Source: a virus. Taken from it: a stretch of 36,668 nt of DNA. Numbering within the stretch: the first letter of the stretch is position 1; each line of letters starts with the position of its first letter. A program made the position numbers and the translations under genes. The DNA lies in IMG/VR virus record IMGVR_UViG_3300030099_000154, positions 1 to 36,668 of that record. One strand, 5' to 3'. Below the pieces are notes generated by a model. It was not told the origin of the DNA and made no database searches. It saw nothing but the letters and a program-made list of their open reading frames with translations. Positions 9,456 to 15,711 of this stretch are shown piece by piece.

Positions 9456-9916
9456 ACAAAGATAGATTACGCGAAGAGATAGCCGCTGATGAAGGCGTTA
9501 AACTCAACAGTGAAGGTGATCATATCATATATTTAGATCACCTATCACTCCCAACCTGTGGTGTGGGTCATTTAATTACTGAGTCAGATGAAGAGTATGG
9601 CAAACCTGTAGGCACAGTCGTTGAAAAAGAGAGAGTGCGGAAATTGTTCGCCTTAGACATTGCAGTGACTATAGACGAGTGTCGAGTGCTATATGATGAC
9701 TTTGATGACTTACCAGAAGAAGCACAACATATTATTGCAAACATGTGCTTTAATATGGGACGCCCCCGGTTGTCTAACTTTAAAATGATGAAAGCTGCTG
9801 TGGACGCTAGAGACTGGAATGAAGCCGCAGAACAGATGATAGATTCTAGGTGGCACGATCAAGTCCCGAATCGAGCCAAGCGTTTGGTTAAACGGATGAG
9901 AGCGTTAGCTGACTAA
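9452..9916 (+). CDS. T4-type lysozyme / endolysin (GH24, 154 aa)
   Basis: A muramidase that cleaves the peptidoglycan glycan strand for lysis, or possibly for entry. The T4 lysozyme pattern is clear. The catalytic Glu lies in AADEG (E14), the Asp in YLDHLS (D29) and the Thr in TCGVGHL (T35). Further conserved phrases are IANMCFNMGRPRLSNF and the C-terminal SRWHDQVPNRAKRLVKRMRAL, matching SRWYNQTPNRAKR of T4. The Glu-Asp spacing is 15 residues against 9 in T4, because of an insertion around NSEGDHI; Asp-Thr spacing is unchanged. There is no signal peptide or membrane anchor, so export should need a holin. The start lies in an ATGA overlap with the 992-aa gene. Confidence 0.93.
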   Translation: MNKDRLREEIAADEGVKLNSEGDHIIYLDHLSLPTCGVGHLITESDEEYGKPVGTVVEKERVRKLFALDIAVTIDECRVLYDDFDDLPEEAQHIIANMCFNMGRPRLSNFKMMKAAVDARDWNEAAEQMIDSRWHDQVPNRAKRLVKRMRALAD

Positions 9917-10092
9917 GCATTAACAGCCGCAGACCCTATCCCACCCTGTCCGTATTTTTTATCAAAAGCATCAGCAGTTAGCTTGGCTATTTGCTGGCGC
10001 ACATTCCTATGCTCGTCTTCTGAAAGCTTTACCAGTTTTTGATGTGTTGTTAAATCAACTCCAACTGACTTGAATTTAGTTGTGTCTGGCAT
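9913..10092 (-). CDS. Ribbon-helix-helix (Arc-like) DNA-binding protein, 59 aa
   Basis: The only convincing minus-strand gene. I chose the ATG at 10092, giving MPDTTKFKSVGVDL as N-terminus, because upstream codons add an implausible Trp/Cys-rich extension. An alternative ATG at 10107 is possible. KFKSVGVDLTTHQKLVKLSE matches the Arc/MetJ-type pattern of one beta strand (KSVGVDL) followed by helices (HQKLVKLSE, VRQQIAKLTADAF). Such proteins dimerise and bind DNA with the strand pair. It is convergent with the lysozyme (4-bp overlap of ends) and divergent from the nuclease at 10137, with a 44-bp gap between starts. It could repress itself and the early genes. The assignment rests on pattern only. 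Confidence 0.7.
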   Translation of the reverse strand: MPDTTKFKSVGVDLTTHQKLVKLSEDEHRNVRQQIAKLTADAFDKKYGQGGIGSAAVNA

Positions 10093-10136
10093 TATACTAA
10101 TTCCCATTGTTAACCATTTATGTCCATATTTATACC

Positions 10137-10517
10137 ATGTACAACTATAAACGCAAGACAAACAAGTATGGTGCCAGAAAGACAACTTTCATGGGGATTA
10201 AGTTCGATTCCAAGTGGGAGGCAGAGCGTTGGGGCGAACTTACAGCTATGGAAAAGGCTGGTTACATAACAGACCTACAAAGACAAATCTCATATGAGAT
10301 CATAGTCAACGATCAAAAGATTTGTAAATATGTGGCTGACTTTCGTTACAATAAAGTAGATGAATACGGTAGTCTTGAAGAGGTTGTTGAAGATGCTAAG
10401 GGCGTGGAAACTGCTGAATTTAAACTCAAAAAGAAACTTATGAAAGCTGTTCACGGAATTGAGATTTACCTGTCTAAAAAAAATAATAACAATTTTCTCA
10501 AAATAAACTTGACATGA
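10137..10517 (+). CDS. DUF1064-type phage nuclease candidate (126 aa)
   Basis: The chosen start gives MYNYKRKTNKYGARKTTFMG. The body follows the DUF1064 phage family: GIKFDSKWEAERWGEL, then YITDLQRQISYEI, YVADFRYN and VVEDAKGVET with KLKKKLM. The pattern Glu (in WEAERW), Asp (in ADF) and Asp-x-Lys (in EDAKG) resembles the PD-(D/E)XK endonuclease core, related to resolvase-like enzymes of phages. A role in cutting branched or recombining DNA is therefore plausible but unproven. It lies divergent from the RHH regulator, just before the main early promoter. No strong ribosome site is visible, so an ATG 30 bases upstream (10107) cannot be excluded. Confidence 0.7.
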   Translation: MYNYKRKTNKYGARKTTFMGIKFDSKWEAERWGELTAMEKAGYITDLQRQISYEIIVNDQKICKYVADFRYNKVDEYGSLEEVVEDAKGVETAEFKLKKKLMKAVHGIEIYLSKKNNNNFLKINLT

Positions 10518-10537
10518 AAAGATTGCATGCCTATCTT
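10509..10537 (+). promoter_or_regulatory. Sigma70-like promoter P1 of the replication operon
   Basis: TTGACA at 10509-10514 and TATCTT at 10532-10537 are 17 bp apart. The -35 box is perfect and the -10 box matches 4 of 6. The spacer carries GATTGCATGC, which partly resembles the dyad of the other five promoters. It overlaps the end of the nuclease gene and sits about 40 bp before the first gene of the operon. Confidence 0.75.
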
Positions 10538-10538
10538 C

Positions 10539-10562
10539 CAGTTATGTTTAGCGACATAACTG
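10539..10562. promoter_or_regulatory. 9-bp perfect inverted repeat at the P1 start site
   Basis: CAGTTATGT (10539-10547) and ACATAACTG (10554-10562) are perfect arms with a 6-base loop. The repeat covers the expected transcription start of P1 and ends right before the ribosome site GAAGGAGAAGG. It could be an operator for a dimeric repressor or a 5' mRNA hairpin. No T-run follows, so it is not a terminator. Confidence 0.6.
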
Positions 10563-10574
10563 AAGGAGAAGGCG

Positions 10575-11006
10575 ATGAACGCTATTAATCTAAATAATGA
10601 TTTGACTGCTTTGTTTGAAAAGCGTGAGGATCTTAAATCTCAAATAAACGATCTTCAAAAGTCATTGAAGATTGTCAACAAAACTTTACAAAATCAGTTT
10701 GAAGAAACTGCACAAATGCAGCTTGCACAGCAGGGCAAAGACTTTGGTCAGACCACCATGAACGATGGTGACTTCAAAGTTACTGTTGATTTCAAGAAGC
10801 GTGTCATTTGGGATGAGGCTATTTTGTTGCGTGTGTTGGGTGCAATGGATGATGAGACTGCAAGGCATCTTGCTACTGTTAAGTACAGTGTAGCAGAAGC
10901 TAAGTTTCAGAACGCCACACCAGATATCAAGGCAGCATTATCAGAGGCTCGTACTGTAGAATTACAGAGCGTGTCAGTAGACCTTAAAAGAACGGAGGGC
11001 AAATAA
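10575..11006 (+). CDS. Coiled-coil early hypothetical protein (143 aa)
   Basis: First gene after promoter P1, with a strong ribosome site (GAAGGAG). Residues about 15-50 look like a coiled coil (EKREDLKSQINDLQKSLKIV, then NKTLQNQFEE). They are followed by a mixed region (DGDFKVTVDFKKRVIWDEAILLR) and a helical tail. Position and shape recall Gp157-like or exonuclease-associated helper proteins that precede phage recombination ATPases, but I could not confirm a family. Its stop overlaps the next start (TAATG). Likely an early recombination or replication helper by context. Confidence 0.72.
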   Translation: MNAINLNNDLTALFEKREDLKSQINDLQKSLKIVNKTLQNQFEETAQMQLAQQGKDFGQTTMNDGDFKVTVDFKKRVIWDEAILLRVLGAMDDETARHLATVKYSVAEAKFQNATPDIKAALSEARTVELQSVSVDLKRTEGK

Positions 11007-11245
11007 TGAAATGGATTTCTATTGAAGATCGTATGCCAGATAAAGATAAATCGGTGGAGTACAAAGCTACTGTAATGAAAGACCATCCTTCTGAGACCGT
11101 CATCCAAGGTGTTGGAAAGTTTGTCGGCTGTTATGTCGATGATGAAGGCGAAGAGTGGGAGGACATGCATATTTTTGTCAATGATCAGCACGGTGGCTTT
11201 CTAACTGGTGATGTTGAATTTTGGAGGGAGATTGAAAATGCTTAA
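11006..11245 (+). CDS. DUF551-like small early protein (79 aa)
   Basis: A 79-residue acidic protein starting in a TAATG overlap. It opens with KWISIEDRMPDKDKSVEYKA and ends with DVEFWREIEN. This frame of WIS-x-EDR-x-P at the N-terminus and a tryptophan-containing strand near the C-terminus is typical of the DUF551 family of small phage and prophage proteins. Their function is unknown. No catalytic motif is visible. Its end overlaps the ATPase gene by 8 bp, so it is co-translated with it. Confidence 0.72.
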   Translation: MKWISIEDRMPDKDKSVEYKATVMKDHPSETVIQGVGKFVGCYVDDEGEEWEDMHIFVNDQHGGFLTGDVEFWREIENA

Positions 11246-12104
11246 AATAATTAGCGCAGAAGAAAGGCTTGCCGAAAAGCGCGGTCACAAAATTGTGATT
11301 GGTGGGCCTTCAGGGGTGGGCAAGACAAGTCTTGTCCGCACCCTTGACATGGAGAAAACTCTCTTCATGGACTTGGAGGCTGGAGATGCCGCTATTGAAG
11401 GTTGCAAAGTAGATGTGATTAGGCCGCGCACATGGCCTGAGTGCAGAGACTTTGCATGCTTTTTAGGTGGGGGCAACCCTGCATTAAATGAGGACTCACC
11501 GTATAGCATGGCACATTACGAATATGTGTGTCAGACTTATGGTGATCCAGAAAAGCTGTTGAGCAAATACGATACGATTTTTATCGATAGTATTACTGTA
11601 GCTGGTCGGCTTTGCTTTTCGTATAATCAAAATCAACCAGAGGCTAGATCTGATCGAACAGGTAAGTTAGACACTCGTGCAGTTTATGGCGCTCAAGGTC
11701 GTGAGATGATGCAATGGTTAACACACCTTCAACATATTCGTGAGAAGAACGTAATTTTTGTCGGCATTTTAGACGAAAAGACCGATGACTATGGACGCAT
11801 CACTTACGACTTGCAGATCGAAGGTGCAAAGACTGGGCGTGAGTTGCCGGGGATCGTTGATGAACTAATCACAATGACAACGCTGACTGCTGACGATGGC
11901 ACTAAATTTAGAGCCTTTGTCTGTGACACACTAAACCAGTGGGGTTATCCTGCCAAAGACAGAAGCGGCAGACTTGACGCTGTTGAAGAGCCGCATCTTA
12001 ATAAGTTGTTTGAAAAAATGTCTGGCCCTAGACCAGAGGCCATGAACTTTGTAAATCCAAAAACGGTCAATAATAAAACAGAAGAGGAAAACGTAGATGC
12101 TTGA
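11238..12104 (+). CDS. Sak4-like RecA-fold recombination ATPase (288 aa)
   Basis: A P-loop ATPase with Walker A GGPSGVGKTS (residues 22-31, K29) and Walker B IFIDS (D117). It has the short RecA-core layout of phage Sak4 / AAA_24 proteins, which assist single-strand annealing and recombination-dependent replication. The ATG at 11238 follows GGAGGG at good distance; upstream codons overlap the previous gene and add no conserved sequence. The tail (NKTEEENVDA) is acidic. It overlaps the DUF669 gene by 8 bp; the Sak4, DUF669, helicase, nuclease order is a familiar phage recombination cluster. Sak4 and plain AAA_24 cannot be separated by eye. Confidence 0.85.
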   Translation: MLKIISAEERLAEKRGHKIVIGGPSGVGKTSLVRTLDMEKTLFMDLEAGDAAIEGCKVDVIRPRTWPECRDFACFLGGGNPALNEDSPYSMAHYEYVCQTYGDPEKLLSKYDTIFIDSITVAGRLCFSYNQNQPEARSDRTGKLDTRAVYGAQGREMMQWLTHLQHIREKNVIFVGILDEKTDDYGRITYDLQIEGAKTGRELPGIVDELITMTTLTADDGTKFRAFVCDTLNQWGYPAKDRSGRLDAVEEPHLNKLFEKMSGPRPEAMNFVNPKTVNNKTEEENVDA

Positions 12105-12729
12105 CCTAAATAACGTGCCGCCAATGGAAGGCGGAAGTGGAGACTTTGAACTTATCCCTGATGGAACTATTGTTAGTGCTATCATCAAACTGGAAGGTGG
12201 TGACACTGAAATTCCTGAATATGGTGCTGGTAAATACTTTAAGCAGTCTCAAACCACTAGCGCAAAATGGTTGCCAATTGAGCTAACTGTCGTGGGTGGC
12301 AACTTTGACAAGCGCAAAGTTTGGCAGAACATCTTTGTTGATGGTGATGCCAAGGACGAAAATGGTATGTCTAAGGCTAGAAAGATTGGCTTGAACACTA
12401 TCAAGCAGATGGTTGATAGTGGTTTTGGTATATCTCCAAAAGACGAAAGCGAGAACGCTAGAGCTAAACGTGCATCCATCCAAGGTATTGATATGATCAA
12501 TGGTATGACAATATGTTGCAGTTTAGGAATAGAAAAAGGCAATAATGGGTATGCTGATCGTAACAAGATCAAAACGGTCTTGACACCAGACTCGCCTAAT
12601 TATATTCAGAACACAGGACAGACTGCACCTGTCGCGCAAGCGCCAGTTGCACAAGCACCAGTGGCTCAGTCTCCTGCACCGCAACCAAGTACGGCAACAG
12701 CGGGGGTAGCACCATCATGGGCGCGATAA
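12097..12729 (+). CDS. DUF669-type protein, probable ssDNA-binding partner of the ATPase (210 aa)
   Basis: The N-terminus and core (MLDLNNVPPMEGGSGDFELI, then GTIVSAIIKLEGGD and KWLPIELTVVGG) match the DUF669 pattern. DUF669 proteins are commonly encoded beside Sak4-like ATPases and are thought to bind single-stranded DNA as an SSB-like partner. The body is beta-rich with Lys and Asn. The C-terminal 45 residues form a flexible linker with four copies of a PVAQ-type repeat and end in APSWAR, rather than the acidic tip of typical SSBs. It overlaps the next gene by 13 bp. The SSB role is inferred from family context. Confidence 0.8.
   Translation: MLDLNNVPPMEGGSGDFELIPDGTIVSAIIKLEGGDTEIPEYGAGKYFKQSQTTSAKWLPIELTVVGGNFDKRKVWQNIFVDGDAKDENGMSKARKIGLNTIKQMVDSGFGISPKDESENARAKRASIQGIDMINGMTICCSLGIEKGNNGYADRNKIKTVLTPDSPNYIQNTGQTAPVAQAPVAQAPVAQSPAPQPSTATAGVAPSWAR
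12625..12684 (+). repeat. Four 15-bp repeats encoding APVAQ
   Basis: Four in-frame 15-bp units encode APVAQ, APVAQ, APVAQ and SPAPQ in the flexible tail of the DUF669 protein. The third bases differ between copies, so the repeat is kept at protein level rather than being a fresh slippage product. Confidence 0.75.
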
Positions 12730-13046
12730 AGACACTGTGGCAATTTGTTAGCGGCGGCAAACCTTCAGAGGTCGCTAAATCCAGTAAGGGGGGCGCTGGA
12801 GCCGTAAAGCCCCCCATCATCGACATTAAGTTTGACGATGTGCATGGTGAAATTCCTAAACTGTGTCAGAAGACATTTAAGTTAATCTCGCGCAAGAAGG
12901 GAGCGACAATTGACGAGATCCATGCGGTCATTGGAAATAAGAGATCATCTGTTTATAATCATATCCATCTGATTAAAAAGGCTGGCTATCAAATTGTGAA
13001 GACTTACGACAAAAAGTTAGGCATTCACAGGTATAGACTAGGCTAG
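12717..13046 (+). CDS. Winged-helix DNA-binding protein (109 aa)
   Basis: A 109-residue protein with a basic, Gly/Lys-rich head and a C-terminal helix-turn-helix (TFKLISRKKGATIDEIHAVI, then SSVYNHIHLIKKAGYQIV) followed by a wing-like strand (DKKLGIHRYRLG). The layout resembles small winged-helix proteins such as HTH_11 or replication-initiator wings. It overlaps the DUF669 gene by 13 bp and lies 4 bp before the helicase gene. It might guide the recombination proteins to a DNA site or regulate early genes. Function is inferred from the fold only. Confidence 0.75.
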   Translation: MGAIKTLWQFVSGGKPSEVAKSSKGGAGAVKPPIIDIKFDDVHGEIPKLCQKTFKLISRKKGATIDEIHAVIGNKRSSVYNHIHLIKKAGYQIVKTYDKKLGIHRYRLG

Positions 13047-13050
13047 TCTG

Positions 13051-14730
13051 ATGATCTTGCGTGAGTATCAAGAAGTCGCTGTGAATGACGCTTCTGATGC
13101 ACTGGACAAGCACAATAATACTTTAGTCGTTGCGCCGACTGGGGCTGGAAAGACAATCATGCTTTCCGCCTTGGTTGGCAAACGCTACAAGAGTTCACAA
13201 AATGTGCTTGTGCTACAGCATCGCGATGAACTCGTTTCACAGAACTCCAATAAATTTCATCTTGTAAACCCATCCTTGAAGACCAGTGAGGTAAACGCTG
13301 CATCTAAGGATTGGTCAGGTGACGCTGTATTTGCAATGGTGCAAACTCTTTGCCGCGAGAAAAACTTGGACAATATGCCCAAAGTTGATTTGATCGTGGT
13401 TGACGAAGCGCATCATACCATTGCGGATACATATCAACGTATCATTAACGCCGCAAAAAAGGCCAATGAGGGGGTTCAAATCGTTGGCTTTACCGCTACC
13501 CCTAACCGTGGTGACAAGCAGGGTCTACGAAGCGTATTTACCAATTGTAGCCACCAGATAGAAATATCCACGTTAATTCGTGAAGGGTTCCTCGTACCGC
13601 CAAAAACATATGTGATTGATGTTGGTGTGCGGAGTGAATTGAGCGAAGTACGCAAAACTATATCAGATTTTGACATGGCGCAGGTCGAGAGGATCATGAA
13701 TCGCCGCGCTATTAATAAGCGTGTGGTCGAGGAGTGGGATGATAAAGCTGGTGATCGTCAGACAATTGTATTCTGCTCGACCGTGCAGCATGCCGAAGAT
13801 TTATGTGAGGAGTTTGTAGCATATGGTATTGATGCCGCAACAGTAACAGGGGACACACCAAAAGATGAACGTGAGCAAATCTTACATGATCTAAGCACTG
13901 GGCATGTTCAGGTCGTTGTTAACGTAGCTGTATTGACTGAGGGCTTTGATGCTCCGCCTGTGTCCTGCATCGTGTTAACTCGCCCATGCTCATACAAAGC
14001 AACGATGGTGCAAATGATTGGTCGCGGTCTGCGTACAGTCGATCAGGAAGAATACCCTGGTATCATAAAGTCTGATTGTATTGTGATGGATTTTGGTACG
14101 TCTGTATTAACACACGGATCGCTTGACGATGCTGTTAATCTGGATGGCGGTCAGAGTGATGTAGGTGGCGAGGCTCCAGTAAAGATATGTTCTAACTGTG
14201 ATGCTGAGATACCATTGAATGTGCGCGAGTGTCCTATTTGCGGACATGAGATAGAACGCCCAAAGCCAGAGATGCTAGAGGATTTTGTTCTTACGGAGGT
14301 CGATTTAACAGAGCGTTCTCCGTTTCGATGGATAGATCTATTCGGCAATGGAGTTTGTTTGTCTGCATCTGGGTTCAATGGCTTTGCTTTAATAGCTAAT
14401 GTTGATGGCTTGTGTATCGCCGTTGTTAAAAGGAAGGAGGGAAAAACGCGGGTGATAAGCATTGGAACCAAAAGACAGGTTGTGGCGGCTGCTGATGATT
14501 TCATGAGGCAGAATGAAACTGGAGACAGTGCGAAAAAAACCAAGCGTTGGCTGAATGATGCAGTTAGTCCTAAACAACGTGAACTGTTAAACAAGTATGG
14601 GGTTACTGTTAGCTCACTTGATTTTTCATGGACGAAGTATAGAGCCGCTTGTATGTTAAATTATGTTTGGAATAAGGCATTTATTGACAACTTAGTTGAT
14701 AACATAGTGTTAGAAAAGAAAAGCGCATGA
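13051..14730 (+). CDS. RadD-like DEAD/DEAH superfamily 2 helicase with zinc finger (559 aa)
   Basis: An SF2 helicase that unwinds or remodels DNA using ATP. Walker A APTGAGKT (K34), DEAH box VVDEAHH (118-121), motif III FTATPNRGD, and the second RecA domain with motif VI QMIGRGLRT are all visible. A four-cysteine zinc finger follows: C380-x2-C383 and C394-x2-C397. This is the plan of RadD (YejH)-type proteins, involved in DNA repair and recombination intermediates. The C-terminal 150 residues are a poorly defined domain with Trp and Lys residues. The start lies 4 bp after the previous gene. Its stop overlaps the next gene by ATGA. Confidence 0.9.
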   Translation: MILREYQEVAVNDASDALDKHNNTLVVAPTGAGKTIMLSALVGKRYKSSQNVLVLQHRDELVSQNSNKFHLVNPSLKTSEVNAASKDWSGDAVFAMVQTLCREKNLDNMPKVDLIVVDEAHHTIADTYQRIINAAKKANEGVQIVGFTATPNRGDKQGLRSVFTNCSHQIEISTLIREGFLVPPKTYVIDVGVRSELSEVRKTISDFDMAQVERIMNRRAINKRVVEEWDDKAGDRQTIVFCSTVQHAEDLCEEFVAYGIDAATVTGDTPKDEREQILHDLSTGHVQVVVNVAVLTEGFDAPPVSCIVLTRPCSYKATMVQMIGRGLRTVDQEEYPGIIKSDCIVMDFGTSVLTHGSLDDAVNLDGGQSDVGGEAPVKICSNCDAEIPLNVRECPICGHEIERPKPEMLEDFVLTEVDLTERSPFRWIDLFGNGVCLSASGFNGFALIANVDGLCIAVVKRKEGKTRVISIGTKRQVVAAADDFMRQNETGDSAKKTKRWLNDAVSPKQRELLNKYGVTVSSLDFSWTKYRAACMLNYVWNKAFIDNLVDNIVLEKKSA

Positions 14731-14951
14731 GCCGCAGTTCTTTGAAACAAGTAGGAGAGTTATTCTCTATTATTGGATGGGAAAAGCGATTGTGTGATTT
14801 GAATGAGGAAGAAGTGTTAGCCATAACGCTAATCCTAAAACGAATATCGGAAGGGCTTGATGATGAATACTCTAGCGCAAACCTTACTGAAATTTACTTC
14901 CGCTACGGAGGCGGCAGAATCGGCCTCACAGAACAAGACATCCCTTTCTGA
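14727..14951 (+). CDS. Small hypothetical early protein (74 aa)
   Basis: A 74-residue protein whose ATG overlaps the helicase stop (ATGA), suggesting translational coupling. It is mostly helical (LKQVGELFSIIGWEKRLCDL, then NEEEVLAITLILKRISEGL). No cysteine cluster or catalytic motif is visible. The last 89 bases overlap the start of the nuclease gene in another frame, an unusually long overlap for this genome. The coupled start makes it likely real, but it could be a shadow. No family recognised. Confidence 0.55.
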   Translation: MSRSSLKQVGELFSIIGWEKRLCDLNEEEVLAITLILKRISEGLDDEYSSANLTEIYFRYGGGRIGLTEQDIPF

Positions 14952-15666
14952 CGCACAAAGTATCATCAAGGAGCTTGATCGCGGGATCATAGAAAAAGAG
15001 CGCAAGCAACCAAAGCGCAGGTATCTTGGTGCCTCTAGCCTTGGCGATCCCTGCTCACGCAAACTCCAGTATCGCTACATGAATCAAGAAGTTGATGAAG
15101 GCAAAGAGTTCCCTGCCAAAACATTACGCATATTTGGTCTTGGTCACACTATTGAAGACATGATGATCATGTATTTTAGGGACGCTGGTTTTGATCTGCG
15201 TACAGAAAAAGGTGGTGAGCAATTTGGTTTTGAAACTGCCAACGGTGAGGTCAAGGGGCATATTGATGGGGTCATATGTGGTGGTCCATTGCATATGAGA
15301 TATCCCATGCTATGGGAATGTAAGTCAGCGTCTGAAAAGAAGTTTAATGAATTTGTTCGTAAGGGCGTGGCAGAATCCAACCCGGTATACGCAGCACAGG
15401 TTGCATTATATCAAGCGTACATGGATCTGACTGAAAACCCTTGTGTGTTCACGGTGTTAAACAAAAACACGAGTGAAATATACATTGAGATGATTCCGTT
15501 TGATGGTGAGCTTGCACAAGCTACCAGTGACAAAGCAGTACAAATTATAAAGGCAACTCAAGCTAATGACATGTTGCCTAGAGTTGCACAGAATGATGAT
15601 TATTTTGTTTGTAAGTGGTGCGAGTTTCGTAATACTTGCTGGTCTAAAAAAGAAGGGGCGGCATGA
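14863..15666 (+). CDS. Cas4/RecB-like PD-(D/E)XK nuclease with Fe-S cysteines (267 aa)
   Basis: A DNA exonuclease candidate of the Cas4/AddB type. The nuclease core shows GHIDG (D135), LWECKS (E152, K154) and QVALYQAYM (QxxxY motif). One cysteine precedes the core (GDPCSRKLQ, C64) and three follow it (C250-x2-C253-x5-C259), the pattern that binds a 4Fe-4S cluster in AddB and Cas4. Such nucleases make recombinogenic ends with phage annealing systems. I chose the ATG at 14863, seven bases after GGAAGGG; TTG 14857 and ATG 14860 are alternatives. There is no CRISPR locus here, so this is a replication or recombination enzyme. It overlaps the upstream gene by 89 bp. Confidence 0.88.
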   Translation: MNTLAQTLLKFTSATEAAESASQNKTSLSDAQSIIKELDRGIIEKERKQPKRRYLGASSLGDPCSRKLQYRYMNQEVDEGKEFPAKTLRIFGLGHTIEDMMIMYFRDAGFDLRTEKGGEQFGFETANGEVKGHIDGVICGGPLHMRYPMLWECKSASEKKFNEFVRKGVAESNPVYAAQVALYQAYMDLTENPCVFTVLNKNTSEIYIEMIPFDGELAQATSDKAVQIIKATQANDMLPRVAQNDDYFVCKWCEFRNTCWSKKEGAA

Positions 15667-15711
15667 ACCGCCCCTAGTTAAAAACAATTATGCTTGACGA
15701 GGTACAATATA

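Noticed and set aside
14151-14594. Minus-strand 147-residue frame opposite the helicase C-terminus
   Set aside because: Opposite a well-supported gene; no ribosome site and no family features.
14863-15666. Cas4 of a CRISPR adaptation module
   Set aside because: No cas1, cas2 or repeat array; neighbours are replication genes, so a phage recombination nuclease is more likely.
15694-15711. TTG start in frame for the primase-helicase gene, and a TTGACG there as a possible -35
   Set aside because: The ATG at 15712 has a GAGG at good distance, and no -10 box lies 16-18 bp after TTGACG.
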